This document shows, one piece after another, positions 11,695 to 22,690 of a stretch of DNA of 64,000 nucleotides. Location of the stretch: contig JAESUZ010002392.1 of NCBI GenBank assembly GCA_017311185.1, positions 744,001-808,000 on the forward strand, written 5' to 3'. A model generated the notes under the pieces. That model searched no databases, was not told the DNA's origin, and saw only the letters and a program-made list of their open reading frames with translations. Every line of letters begins with the position of its first letter. Position 1 is the stretch's first letter. The position numbers were made by a program, and so were the translations under genes. The stretch comes from Proteles cristata cristata. Lineage: Eukaryota > Chordata > Mammalia > Carnivora > Hyaenidae.

Positions 11695-12571
11695 ATCCCC
11701 AAATTGGTGTCTGCTTCCCAGACCTCCCTCTCATGCATATTCATCTCTCCAGCTGCTACTCAGCACCGGCACTTAGATGCCCCAGGCCATTTCAGAATTA
11801 ACCTGCCTAAAGTGAACTACCAATCTGCCCCCAAATCTGGCCCTCCCGCTTTCCTCATCTCTGTAAATACTACCTCCAAAAACAAGCTGGAAACCTGGGC
11901 AGCACCTTTCTTTTCCTTGTTTCCTATGTTACGTCCGCCTGCCACTCCTTTTAGTTCTTCCTCCAGAATAGATCTTACACTTCTCCACCGCTCTTAGCCA
12001 CTGCTGCCATGTGAGTCCAGATCAATACTTCTCATCGATCTTCCAACTTCCAGTCTTCTCTGTGTGGGGAAGACACGATAGACAGCAAACCAACAATTAT
12101 TTAACAACCAAAGAAAGAGTCAACAAATAAATATAGAAGCTATAAAATTATAAATGCTCTGCTCTTCTCCCATTTTCTCAGTCCCCCATCATTACTGCCC
12201 TGCAGCACAGGACAGGATCTATAATCCTGATATGTGCTAGAATAAACTTGTAAAAATATTAAGCAGAGCTATCACTGCCTTAGTTAAAAGTCTTTAGAGC
12301 TGGAAGGTTTCAAACATGCTCAGAATCCAGCCCACTTTCTTACCATGAGCGAGACAATCCTGCAGGATACAACCACAGTCTAGCACTCTGGCTTCATTTC
12401 ATGTCGTCTTCACCCTCACTCACTGTGTTTCGTAGCTTTTTTGAGTTTCAGCAACATTCTAAACTCTTTCCTGCTGCAGGAACTTGGCAGTTGCTGGTAA
12501 CCTCTATGTGAAAGTTTTTTTCTGAGACTTTGTGTGCCTCTGGCTTCTTCTTGTTTCTTACTTATCGGTTT
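11695..12571 (+). mobile_element. L2 (ancient LINE), 5' segment
   Basis: It follows the order of the L2 3' region: 'ctgccactccttttagttct', 'agaatagatcttacac', 'tagccactgctgccatgtga', 'ttaaaagtctttagagct', 'ctctttcctgctgcaggaac'. It continues after the SINE at 12833. Together this makes about 1.1 kb of one old L2, one of the longest ancient elements here. Bases 12055-12250 fit poorly and may be an insertion or decay. Confidence 0.65.
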
Positions 12572-12588
12572 AACAATTGCTTCTTTAA

Positions 12589-12832
12589 TGCTTATTTATT
12601 TATTTTTAGAGAGAGCGAGCAAGTGAGAGAGAGAGAGAGAGAGAGAGAGCACGAGCCTGTGCATGCATGAGTTGGGGAGGGGCAGAGAGAGAGGGAGAGA
12701 GAGAATCCCAAACAGGTTCCATAGTGTCAGCACAGAGCCTGACACGGGGCTCCATCTCACAAACCGTGAGATCATGACCTGAGCTGAAATCTAGAGTCAG
12801 ACATTTAACCTACTGGACCACCCAGGTGCCCC
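12589..12832 (-). mobile_element. Older carnivore SINE subfamily, antisense, inside L2
   Basis: Antisense SINE with the longer head variant (ctgaaatctagagtcagaca), also seen at 20.6 and 45.3 kb. The flanking copies aacaattgcttctttaa (12572-12588) and aacaattatttctttaa (12833-12849) match at 15 of 17 positions, so the insertion is not recent. The (GA)n run is its CT-rich body. Confidence 0.95.
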
Positions 12833-13095
12833 AACAATTATTTCTTTAAAGAACACTTCTCTGATCACCCTCTCTAACCACAGCTCTCCCCCCACCACTC
12901 TACCTATCATACATAACATCAGTTGTTTATTTTATACTATGCTGATGTTTGGTTATCTTGTTTTCGTTACCCTGTTACAGGGTCTTCTCTGCCTGAATGT
13001 TAGCTCCAGGAGTTCTGGCCATCACTTGTCCTCTCACCATTATAGCTCCTTGCATATAATAGGTGCTTGATAAGTATTTTTTAGATGAAAGAATT
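12833..13095 (+). mobile_element. L2 3' end, continued after the SINE
   Basis: 'aacacttctctgatcaccct', 'ttttatactatgctgatg', 'tgttagctccaggagttctg' and 'taataggtgcttgataagta' are the hallmark 3' end of L2, in sense. Confidence 0.75.
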
Positions 13096-13117
13096 ATCTA
13101 GACGATGCCTTTCACAT

Positions 13118-13512
13118 GATTTTTGAGCTTTATTGAAATATAATTGACATGAATAACACTGTGTATATTTAAGATATACAACATGATGACTTGATAAAGG
13201 TATATATTGTGAAATGATTACCATAGTAAGGTTAGTTAGTACACCCATCACCTCACATATACTATTTGTGTGTACGTATATACTATTTGTATATGTGTGT
13301 GTATTGAGAACATTTAAGATTTGCTCTCAGCAGCTTTCAAGCATACAATACAGTATGGGTGACTGTAGTCACCAGGCTGTACATTACCTCCCCAGAACTC
13401 ATTCATCTTACTATTGGAAGTCTATACCCTGTGACCAACATCTCTCCATCTCCCCTACCCCCCACCTCCTGGAAACCACCATTCTAGTCTATGAGTTGAT
13501 GATTCTTTTAAA
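13118..13512 (-). mobile_element. Old L1 3' UTR, antisense
   Basis: 'gagctttattgaaatataat', 'acacccatcacctcacata', 'atacaatacagtatgggtga' and 'ctggaaaccaccattctagt' match the antisense 3' region of old L1MA-type elements. The 143-codon plus-strand frame 13214-13645 is a by-product of this repeat, not a gene. Confidence 0.75.
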
Positions 13513-13724
13513 CTTCAGGGCACAACTCCTGAGACACGACAGCCTAGTGGAAGTCAGCTTATCACTTTGTTTTCTTCAGGTTGGAACAATCTCCTGGAGA
13601 AGGAGCAATTCTCCTAGAGAAAGGATAATGTATAAATTTATATAAAAGATATGTGGAGAAATTGGTGTCCAAATGAATGATTTGTGGGTTTTAAGTTTTA
13701 ATTTGTTTTATTTTTTAAAACTAT

Positions 13725-13865
13725 CATTTCTTAAGAACTTACTGAGTGCCAGTCTGTGCCTACTATGTTTTAAAAATTATCTTACTTACTCATCACAATA
13801 ACCCTAAAATTATCCTTCTGTATTTACTATTATTATTCTCATATTACAGATAAGGTTTATGAGGG
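13725..13865 (-). repeat. MIR fragment, antisense
   Basis: 'cttactgagtgccagtctgt', 'ctcatcacaataaccctaaa' and 'attctcatattacagataag' match antisense MIR. Confidence 0.65.
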
Positions 13866-13929
13866 GGGATTTGTAAGATGCCAGTTTTTATTTGGTTTTC
13901 AGTTTTGTGTTATTTAATAGCACTCCATA

Positions 13930-14420
13930 AAAATGGGAGAGTCTGTGGCTTCTGGGGCCACATAGAATTGGGTTTTCATTCCATGGCACCATTGCTGTGT
14001 ATGTAACCTTGAATATATTTTTTAAAATTTTTTAAATGTTTTTTAAATGTATTGCTGAGAGAGAGAGAGAGAGAGGCAGTATGAGCAAGGGAGGGCCAGA
14101 GAGAGAGGGAGATACAGAATCTGAAGCAGGCTCCGGGCTTTGAGCTAGCTGTCAGCACAGAGCCCGATGTGGGGCTCGAACCCATGAACCATGAGATCAT
14201 GACCTGAGCCGAAGTTGGACGCTTTACCGACTGAGCCACCTAGGCACCCCAATTTAACCTCCTTACTAATTATTATCTTTATGAAAATAATGGAAAAACG
14301 TTAGTGCCTACCCAGAGTTGTGGTGATATTACTTTAGATTAGATGATGGTGGAACTTACTGTAACACAGTGTCTGGCATATAGAAAATGTTCTGAAAATA
14401 GTAGCTGTTATGATCATCCT
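13930..14420 (+). repeat. MIR split by a felid SINE
   Basis: The left part (13930-14014: 'ctgtgtatgtaacctt') and the right part (14251-14420: 'tttaacctcc', 'gtctggcatatagaaaatgt') are adjacent parts of one MIR core once the SINE is removed. Confidence 0.7.
14015..14250 (-). mobile_element. Felid SINE, antisense, inside MIR
   Basis: Antisense SINE with the body variant gagctagctgtcagcac, shared with the copy at 48.9 kb, and the head gccgaagttggacgc. Target-site duplication is unclear because the flanks are A/T-rich. Confidence 0.94.
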
Positions 14421-15489
14421 CAATTTTGTAGCAATTAAGAGCAGTGCATATAAAAGCAAGTGCAGTGTCTTTGGTTTAAGGGAGTGAGATGTCCCAGTTT
14501 AAGAATGTTATAAAACTATAGAAGAAATTTCTATACTTAAATGTCTTTGAAGAAGCTTGTGATACATGTCATGATTATATTTGTAGTAAAATAAAATGAA
14601 ATCGCTGATAAAATATCACATAAAACATCCGCAGTATGGCTCAAAATGTAATTTCTGAGTTTATAATGAATACATTAATAAGAGCCAATGGATCAACCTC
14701 ATTTGCAATTGCATTTAAAGAAAAAGATTCTTCTCGATTTCTGTTTTGTTTCTGAACTTGTTATAGTGTCGTTTTGGTATTAGAGTTGAAAAAGCTTTGA
14801 ATTATGCTCTCTCCTCTCTTCATTTTTCCCCACCTCCTGCCACTGTCCAGGTCATAAAAAATTGCTCTTAATAATCTAAGAGCAGTTTCCTAAGTCTTTG
14901 TCCAAACTTGTTTTATGGAAACTCAAGTGATGTGGCTGCTTCTTCTCTTTTGGAAGCTGGCTCCATGGCTCAGTAGCTTGCGCAGTCAGCAGAGATTACC
15001 TGACACTGTACCTTAATTTTCTCTTTCATAATTCCATCCTATGACTCTTAGCTAACACCTTTTGCATTATCCAAAGTAATTCACTTCTTTCCTTGATGTT
15101 TGCATCCTTCAGGTATTAGTGCACTGTTATCATGACCCTCCTTTAATTGTCACTTAGGCTTTACATATTTAGCTCTTTTCATCTTTCCCCATAAGTCCAA
15201 TCCCCCAGGCCTATAATCATTTTGTTACTCTTCTTTGAGCCCTTTCCAATTTGTCTGCCTCTTTCTGGAAATGAGGCTCCCAGAAATGACTGCATCATAA
15301 CACATATATTCCCCACAAGACTGTGTGGAGTCACAGAGCTGCTTGGTGGGAGAAATGATATCATGTTGAGCCAACCTCGAAATGAGATGGTGTTGCATTT
15401 CACTTTACATTTGCTTGTGCACATCACTGATTTCCTTGCCTAGGCTTCAAGTTCCTTGAGAGAAAGAACTGTGCACAGTGTTCTTGTTT
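14421..15489. other. Unassigned sequence
   Basis: No family recognised. Overlapping open frames on both strands at 15179-15443 look random. Confidence 0.4.
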
Positions 15490-15682
15490 GGAGTGGGTAA
15501 GTACTGTCCACCTTAGAGGCACTTTGGAATCACCTGATGACCTATAAAAAACGCTAATGCCTGGCTCCCATCCCCAGGTATTCTGATTTAATTGGTATGG
15601 GATGTGAGTTGTCCGTCAGAATTTTTTAAAGTTCCCTAGGTGATACAAATGCACAGCAAAACTTGAGAACCACTGCCTTAAA
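15490..15682 (-). mobile_element. MER5A-like hAT element
   Basis: The right edge aaacttgagaaccactg is the MER5 inverted terminus. Internal 'ggaatcacctgatgacctat' and 'ccccaggtattctgattta' follow the MER5A layout, antisense. Confidence 0.75.
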
Positions 15683-16354
15683 TAACAGGTACTTAGTAAA
15701 CATTTGACAGGTGAACGGATAAATCAACACTGCAGTACTTACCTTTTCCTCAGCTAATATCAGAGTATCTCCAAGAGTAATAGACCCACAGCTTTCTGCC
15801 ACTGCTATTTATCTGTGCTTTGTATTTTATATAGGTAGATTCAAGCTTTTCCAGGTCACCACTCATTGATTTTTTTTTTTTTTTTTTTGGCCAGAATTTC
15901 TAGAAGCTTTAGAGGAATTGTATCACATGCTTGACATGTCAGTTTTCTGACAGGCTTCTTAGTTTAATAATGCTCTCATGTTTAAGTATTTCATTCTACA
16001 TCCTTCCGTGTGCTTGGGAATGAAGTAAATCAGTTTCCCTTCCCCCAATTGTTTCCATTCATGCATTTTTATAGCAGTTGTCAAACCAATGAAGACCTAC
16101 TTTATTTAAATGACTACAAGCTTTTGCATGATTTTTCTTGGCAAATTTGATTCAAGAACAGCATTTCTATCTAGATGAGATTATGTAATTCATAGTTGAG
16201 AAAATTTCAAGGTATAGTTCAGCGTATTCATTAAGTATCATGTCAATTCAGTAGTAGATTTTTAAAGCAGTATTTAAATGCAGCATTTTTAAAGTAGATT
16301 TCTAGAGCAGTTTTAACTATGAAAAAATTGAACAGAAAGTAAAGAATTCCCATA

Positions 16355-16396
<42 letters not shown>

Positions 16397-16440
16397 TTCA
16401 ACCGGTATTGAGGCTTAACATTATATACAGGGAAATGTCT
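15683..16440. other. Unassigned sequence with poly-T and (GT)n
   Basis: It holds a T run at about 15870-15888 and a (GT)n microsatellite at 16359-16392, just before the L1 tail. Otherwise unassigned. Confidence 0.5.
16359..16392. repeat. (GT)n microsatellite
   Basis: Seventeen uninterrupted GT units, long enough to be length-variable. Confidence 0.95.
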
Positions 16441-16674
16441 TTTTTAATTTTTTAATTTTAATTTTTTTCTTTCATAGTTTATTGTCAAGTTGGTTTCCAT
16501 ATAACACCCAGTGCTCATCCCAGCTAGTGTCCTCCTCCATGCCCATCACCCCCTTCCCCTCTCCCCCACCTCCATCAACCCTCAGTTTGTTCTCAGCATT
16601 CAAGAGTCTCTCATGGTTTGCCTCCCTCCCTCTCCCCAACTATTTTGCCTCTTCTCCTCCCCCATGGTCCTCTG

Positions 16675-17157
16675 TTAAGTTTCTCCTGTTCCACCTATAA
16701 ATAAAAACATATGGTATCTGCCCTTCTCTGCTTGACTTATTTCGCTCAGCATAACACCCTCGAGTTCCATCCATGTTTCTACACATGGCCAGATTTCAAT
16801 CTTTCTCATTGCCATGTAGTATTCCATTGTATAGATAAACCACATCTTCTTGATCCGTTCGCCAGTTGATGGACACTTAGGCTCTTTCCATGTTTTAGCT
16901 ATTGTGGAGAGTGCTGCTATGAACATTGGGGTCCTTGTGCCCCTATGCATCAGCACTCCTGTATCCCTTGGGTAAATTCCTAGCAGTGCTATTGCTGGGT
17001 CATAGGGGAGTTCTATGGTTAATTTTTTGAGGAACCTCCACACTGTTTTCGAGAGTGGCTGTTCCAGTTTACATTCCCACCAATAGTGTAGGAGGGTGCC
17101 CGTTTCTGCACATCCTCGCCAGCATCTATAGTCTCCTGATTTGTTCATTTTAGCCAC
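16675..17157 (-). pseudogene. L1 ORF2 C-terminal fragment
   Basis: About 160 codons of the ORF2 C-terminus ([39 protein letters not shown]), ending in a stop. The frame breaks upstream near 17160-17220, where the sequence has lost bases relative to the copy at 9.1 kb (ctggcagaggtggtattcag). Confidence 0.9.
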
Positions 17158-17425
17158 TCTGACTGGCAGAGGTGGTATTCAGGGTGGTTTTGATTTGTAT
17201 CTCCCTGCTGACAAGTGACGTTGAGCATCGTTTCATGTGTCTGTTGGCCATCTGGATGTCCTCTTTGGAGAAGTGTCTGTTCATGCCTTCTGCCCATGTC
17301 TTCAATGGATTATTTGTTTTTCGGGTGTGGAGTTTGGTGATTTCCTTATAAATTTTGGATACAAGCCCTTTATCTGATATGTCATTTGCAACTATCTTTT
17401 CCCATTCCGTTGGTTGCCCATTAGT

Positions 17426-17731
17426 TTAATGGATTGTTTCCTTCGCCGTGCAGAAGCTTTTTATCTTGATGAGGTCCCAATAGTTCATTTTTGCTCTTGA
17501 TTCCCTTGCCTTTGGGGATGTTTCAAGTAAGAAATTGCTGCAGTTGAGGTCAAGGAAGTTGTTTCCTGATTTCTCCTCTAGGGATTTGATAATTTCCTGC
17601 CTCACATTCAGGTTCTTTATCCATTTTGAGTTTATTTTTGTGTATGGTGTGAGAAAGTGATCTAGTTTCATTCTTCTGCACACTGCTGTCCATTTCTCCC
17701 AGCACCATCCATTAAAGGTGTTGTCTTTTTT
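17426..17731 (-). pseudogene. L1 ORF2 middle fragment after an in-frame stop
   Basis: Contains [19 protein letters not shown] and [10 protein letters not shown], the region between the RT thumb and the C-terminus of ORF2. It is separated from the upstream piece by a TGA at 17732-17734, at the position of a tryptophan in other L1 copies (inference). Confidence 0.88.
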
Positions 17732-18418
17732 TCATTGGATACTCTTTCCCGCTTTGTCACAGATTAGTTGCCGATACATTTGTGGGTCCAAGTCTGAGTT
17801 CTCTGTTCTATTCCATTGGTCTATGTGTCTGTTTTTGTGCCAATACCACACTGTCTTGATGATTACAGCTTTGTAGTAGAGGCTAACATCTGGGATTGTG
17901 ATGCCTCCCAGTTTGGTGTTCTTCTTCAATATTACTTTGGCTATTCGGGGTCTTTTGTGGTTCCATACAAATTTTAGGATAGTTTGTTCTAGTGCAATTT
18001 TGATTGGGATTGCATTGAATGTGTAGATTGTTTTGGGTACTAATGACATTTTAACAATATTTATTCTTCTGATCCATGAGCACGGAATGTTTTTCCATTT
18101 CTTTGTGTTTTCTCCAGTTTCCTTCATAAATTTTCTATAGTTTTCATCATACAGATCTTTTATATCTTTGGTTAGGTTTTTTCCTAGGTGTTTTATGTTT
18201 TTTTGTGCAGTTGTGAATGGGATCAGTTTCTTGATTTCTCTTTCTGTTGCTTCATTATTGGTGTATAAAAATGCAACCAATTTCTGTACATTGATTTTGT
18301 ACCCTGCTACCTTGCTGAATTCATGGATCAGTTCTAGTAGGCTTTTGGTAGACTGTTGGATTTTCCACGTAGAGTATCGTGTTGTCTGCGAAAAGTGAAA
18401 GTTTGACTTCTTTGCCAA
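17732..18418 (-). pseudogene. L1 ORF2 reverse transcriptase fragment, broken at the active site
   Basis: From about 18345 downward the frame encodes ORF2 sequence just after the RT catalytic motif ([53 protein letters not shown]). The first roughly 20 residues of the open frame are out of frame. The true upstream frame reads [16 protein letters not shown]: codon 18381-18383 is AAC, giving FADN where active RT has FADD. A frameshift at about 18344-18362 separates the two. So this copy is dead by truncation, frameshift, stop codon and loss of a catalytic aspartate. Confidence 0.88.
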
Positions 18419-18474
18419 TTCTGATGCCTTTTATTTCCTTTTATTGTCTGATTGCTGTCTTTAGAATCTTTGTT

Positions 18475-18687
18475 GTGAGAGGTGTCTGGGTGGCTCAGTT
18501 GGTTAAGCATCTGACTTCGGCTCAGGTCATGATCTTGCAGTTTGTGAGTTTGAGCCCTGTGTTGGGCTCTGTGAAGGGCTCTGTGCTGACAGCTCAGAGC
18601 CTGGAGCCTGCTTCTGATTCTGTGTCTCTTTCCCTCTCTGCCCATCTCCGCTCACCTTCCGTCTCTCTTTCTCTCAAAAATAAACAT
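18475..18687 (+). mobile_element. Felid SINE, sense, with 11-bp duplication and internal repeat
   Basis: Complete SINE from the head (ggtggctcagttggttaagc) to the tail. The duplication gaatctttgtt is at 18464-18474 and 18688-18698. The unit gggctctgtg is repeated at 18564-18573 and 18576-18585, a 12-bp internal tandem duplication not seen in the other copies here. Confidence 0.96.
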
Positions 18688-18920
18688 GAATCTTTGTTTT
18701 GAATTTAATGTTTTAAAGTGAATACTACATAGGGAATTATTAAATTTGATGACAAGAATGTGAAACTACATTGTGCTGGTCTTTTAATCATAATCATAAA
18801 AAGAATGGAGTTTATGTTGCATGGTTTGGAGTTTATTCTTCTTTATTTTCACTTTTAGTGCAATCAGAAGGAACATAGCCAAAATCCAGCTCCCACACAA
18901 GATCACACCGAACCCACATT

Positions 18921-19513
18921 TTTTTTTTTACAAATAGTTTATTGTCAAATTAGTTTCCACATAACACCCAGTGCTCATCCCCACAAGTGTCCTCCTCCAT
19001 GCCCATCCCCCCTCCCCCCCACATCCATCAGTCCTCAGTTTTTGGTCAACATTCAAGAGTCTCTCATGGTATGCCTCTCTCCCTTTCCCCCACCATTTCC
19101 CCCCTTCTTCTTGTTCTTCAGTTAAGTTCCTCCTAATCCTCCTATACATGCAAACATATGGTATTTGTCCTTCTCTGCCTGACTTATTTCGCTCAGCATA
19201 ACACCCTCAAGGTCCATCCATGTTGCTACACATGGCCAGATTTCATTGTATAGATAAACCACATCTTCTTGATCCATTTTTCCATTGATGGACACTTAGG
19301 CTCTTCCCATGTTTTGGCTGTTGTTGAGAGTGCTGCTATGAACATTGGGGTACATGTGCTCCTATGCCTCAGCATTTCTGTATCCCTTGGGTAAATTCCT
19401 AGCAGTGCTATTGCTGGGTCATAGGGGAGTTCTATGGTTAGTTTCCTGAGGAACCTCCACACTGTTTTCCAGAGGGGCTGCACCAGTTTACATTCCCACC
19501 AACAGTGTAGGAG
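18921..19513 (-). mobile_element. Young carnivore L1, about 0.6 kb, antisense
   Basis: Same subfamily as the 9.1-kb copy (tagtttattgtcaaattagt). The duplication accgaacccacatt / accaaacccacatt (18907-18920, 19514-19527) has one mismatch. Compared with the 9.1-kb copy it lacks about 28 bp near 19246, where a deletion between two CATTGT repeats shortens the coding end. Confidence 0.95.
19226..19483 (-). pseudogene. L1 ORF2 C-terminal fragment with deletion
   Basis: Encodes [20 protein letters not shown] through KKMWFIYTM, then runs out of frame at the 28-bp deletion and ends early. Confidence 0.88.
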
Positions 19514-19527
19514 ACCAAACCCACATT

Positions 19528-20508
19528 CTTATCTTGAGAGGCTTCCTTCTAGTGATGGCCAAACACTGAAAGACAAGTCTCTAGAATGTGAGGCAGTATG
19601 AATGTCACCAAAAGGGCAGTTTATTGGAACAAGCACTTGACCTTCAGTGATGGTACATTGTCTTTAACATGTAAAAATTCTTTACTTGAGGCTTACACAA
19701 GATTGAAAGGCCTACAGGTGGTTCTCGTTCATGGCTTCTTTGTCTTCTGCGCCCTGCTTTTACCAAACACTGACAGTCTGAAAAATCAAAGAAAACAGTA
19801 TAGTTACCAGTTGTCTCAACCAGTTATGTTTGAGGTCGAAGAAAGGCCCAAGCTTTAGTTAACCCCAGTAATGAACAAAAAAGAGAGAAAAAAGTTCAAA
19901 GAGCTTCTTACTTAGTTGCCCATAGTATCAGATAAATGATTTTTAGAAGTCTCCAAGCCAATTGTCTAATGACCTTCACTTTATGAAAGGCAAATAATAT
20001 AGTATGTGATATCTTTATTGAAATCTACAAAGCCATATTCAGTAAAATTTTTGTGGGTAAAATTCAGTTTTTCTAACATTTTCTTAGTCTGTCAGGTATA
20101 TATACATGTTTTACCAAACCACAAAAGACAGTGAAAGCGTATATTTATCTCTGGACTCAGAATTAACTGTTGACTCTGCTACCACTGTCGTAAACTGTGG
20201 ACAATGACAAGCTTTTCAAAGATGTTTGCAAAGGAAAACATCATAGAAATCTCTCAGAGGCCTTTAATTAATATAATATTTGTTAATAATCAGAAGGAAA
20301 CTGGTCTAAAGTACTTTTGCTCAAAAAGCAGTAGAATGCAGCACAGCAAAATCTCAGGTTTGGGCAACTGGGATATAGTAGTTAGCTGTGTGACACAGAA
20401 AGTCAAAAATTGTTTGGGAAAGAACTTTTGAATTGCATTATGTCGAAACTTCTCCAGTCTTGATAGAAAGCAAGGAGTGTTGATTAAATTTTGCTTACTA
20501 GCCCACTG
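19528..20508. other. Unassigned sequence
   Basis: Frames of 75-106 codons at 19598-19858 and 20204-20610 overlap on both strands and carry no domain. Confidence 0.4.
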
Positions 20509-20529
20509 TAAATAGTTTATATCTGTGGG

Positions 20530-20716
20530 TTGTTTTTGTGTTTGTTTTAGAGAAACGGAGAGAGTGTAAGTTGGGGAGAAGGGTGGGAGAATTTTAAGCA
20601 GGCTCCACACTCAGCACAGAGCCTGATGAGGGACTTGATCTCAAGATCCTGGGATAATGTTGTGAGCCAAAATTAAGAGTCAGATTCCCAACCACCTGAG
20701 CCATCCAGGAGCCCCT
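20530..20716 (-). mobile_element. Older carnivore SINE, antisense, degraded
   Basis: Recognisable core (aagcaggctccacactcagc, cacagagcctgatga) and the older head variant (gagccaaaattaagagtcag). The CT body is shortened. Possible duplication taaatagttt / taaatatttt at 20509 and 20717. Confidence 0.88.
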
Positions 20717-20726
20717 AAATATTTTT

Positions 20727-21010
20727 TAAAACTTTTAATTTAAATTTCCGTTAGTTAACATACAGTGTAATGTTAGTTTCAGTTGTACAGTTCAGTGATT
20801 CATCATTTACAGACAACACTTGGTGCTCATCAAGTGCATTACTTAATTCCTATCATGTATTTCACCCCTCCCCCCCCCAGCCACCCACCTCTTCTCTAGT
20901 AACCTCTCCTAAGTTTGTTCACTATAGTTAAGAGTCTGTTTCTTGGTTTGTCTCTCTCTCTCTCTTTTTCCATATGCTCCTTTGTTTTGTTTTTTAAGTT
21001 CCACATATAT
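20727..21010 (-). mobile_element. Carnivore L1 3' end, older subfamily, antisense
   Basis: 'gttagttaacatacagtgta', 'cagttcagtgattcatcatt', 'gtgctcatcaagtgcattac', 'agagtctgtttcttggtttg' and 'gttttttaagttccacatat' are in the order of the older carnivore L1 3' UTR. The C run at 20870 is normal for it. Confidence 0.85.
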
Positions 21011-21059
21011 TTGTTGGCTTTTAAGAGGTAGGATAGGGACTGCCTGCATGGGCTGGGGA

Positions 21060-21205
21060 ACAGCTACTAAAATGTAACTCCCTAGGCCTGACTCTAAACC
21101 CATTGTGGCAGGGTCTCTGTGGGTGGGGCCAGAAAGCTGAATTTTTAACAGGATCCCTAGGTGATTCTTATGTGCACTAGAATAAAGTTGATTTGCAGAG
21201 TATAG
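21060..21205 (+). mobile_element. MER5-like fragment
   Basis: 'gggtctctgtgggtggggcc', 'aatttttaacaggatcccta' and 'ggtgattcttatgtgcacta' follow the 3' half of MER5A in sense. Confidence 0.6.
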
Positions 21206-21595
21206 ACTAGGATGGGTCAGGAAGTGTTGAGTGCTTTATGCTCTCCTTATTTTGCTTTGCTAATCATAAATTGAAACAAAATGTATGCTGGGACTATAGA
21301 AAATCAAGTGGTAAGTTCTCCTATGCTAATAGTTCATCTTTAAATAACTGGATACAGAAAGATCTCAAATTCTTTGCTTTAATATTTTAGCTCTTGAGCT
21401 AGTGTGGGTCTTAGATGATGAAAAAGAAACATGAATTAAAGGAAAGTAATCTGAATATAATCAATTCTCTAACAGGAAAATGGAGTGGGATTAAGATCAG
21501 GTGAACTTTGTAGTAAAAGTTGCTTCGTAATTGTAGTTTACTATATATACTTATGCTTAAACTAACAATCCAGTTTCTGTCATTTTAGTTCAGTT

Positions 21596-21812
21596 TTTTT
21601 AATTAAAAATTTTTTGTAATGTTTATTTTGAAGAGAGAGACAGAGCATGAGCAGAAGAGGGGCAGAGAGAGAGAGGGAGACACAGAATCCGAAGCAGGCT
21701 CCAGCTCTGAGCTGTCAGCTCAGAGACCGATGCGGACTCGAACTCAGAGACTGTGTGATCATGACCTGAGCTGAAGTCAGATGCTCAACTGACTGAGCCA
21801 CCCAGGCACCCC
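21596..21812 (-). mobile_element. Felid SINE, antisense
   Basis: Core gagctgtcagctcagagacc and head tgaagtcagatgctcaactg. The duplication tagttcagtt lies at 21586-21595 and 21813-21822. Confidence 0.96.
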
Positions 21813-21822
21813 TAGTTCAGTT

Positions 21823-22266
21823 ATTCTTAATTTATCTTGCCTACTCTCTTTTTTAAAGATCTGGTTTAAACACATCTCAAGTATTGTTAAGAAAAGATAT
21901 TGCAATCTGATGTACTTAACTGATTTTTATTTTTCAGAGTTCCATTTCTTAAGAGTGGTCAGAACAAGGAAGTAGCACTCCTGTAGAATTTAGTTGAGTA
22001 AGATCTATTCCTACCCAACTGTGTTATACATTGCACTAAAAATACAAAGAAAGCAGATAAAATTTTAGAGGGCTATTTATTCTCATCAAAGAAACAAAAA
22101 AGGTCTATGGGGCAGATTACCTCACTGGTGCTGATTAGAAAGTTCCAAAATGACTGGTTAAGATTACATTCCTGGAGAAGTTTAAAACTGTAATTACGTT
22201 AGATATTAAGCCTTGCTTTGATGATGTGGAGTTAGCACTAGTTGGACTTGTTTCTTTTTAACAGAA
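21823..22266. other. Unassigned sequence
   Basis: AT-rich spacer between two SINEs with nothing recognised. Confidence 0.45.
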
Positions 22267-22282
22267 TGTAAGAACCTATTTA

Positions 22283-22503
22283 AAAAAAAATTAAAAAAAA
22301 ATTAAATGTTTATTTTTGAGAGAAAGAGAGAGACAAGAGTGTGAGCAGGGAAGGAGCAGAGAGAGAGGACACAGAATCCAAAGCAGGCTCCAGCCTCTGA
22401 GTTGTCAGCACAGAGCCTGACATGGGGATCAAACCCATGAAGCGTGAGATCATGACTTGAGCCGAAGTCAGATGCCTAACTGACTGAACCATCAAAGTGC
22501 CCC
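22283..22503 (-). mobile_element. Felid SINE, antisense
   Basis: Core gagttgtcagcacagagcct. The duplication tgtaagaaccta is at 22267-22278 and 22504-22515, with partial matching beyond. The right copy abuts a MIR. Confidence 0.96.
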
Positions 22504-22517
22504 TGTAAGAACCTACT

Positions 22518-22690
22518 TTAAGTCATAGCTCTGCAGTCATTGTTTGTGAAACCTTAAGAAACTTGCTGGCTTGAAGTTTCATTTTTTTCATCTTTAAAAT
22601 GATGATTAAGTCAACTTACACACAGGATTACAATAACACTTAAATTAGGTCAGAAATGCTTTATAACTGTGTTGTTATGGGTAAGCATAC
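22518..22690 (+). repeat. MIR
   Basis: 'gctctgcagtcattgtttgt', 'aaccttaagaaacttgctgg' and 'tttcatctttaaaatgatga' match MIR in sense. Confidence 0.65.

Larger units (their letters stand above)
16441..18458 (-). mobile_element. Carnivore L1, about 2 kb, antisense, older than its neighbours
   Basis: Poly-T tail side at 16441, then 3' UTR and ORF2 back to the reverse transcriptase active-site region, where it is truncated. The 3' UTR variant (ttattgtcaagttggtttcc) differs from the young copies at 9.1 and 18.9 kb. The felid SINE at 18475 lies just beyond its 5' end. A possible short duplication (tgtcttt) at both ends is too short to rely on. Confidence 0.93.

Noticed and set aside
13214..13645. 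143-codon plus-strand open frame as a gene
   Set aside because: Most of it lies in an antisense old L1 3' UTR and it has no domain.
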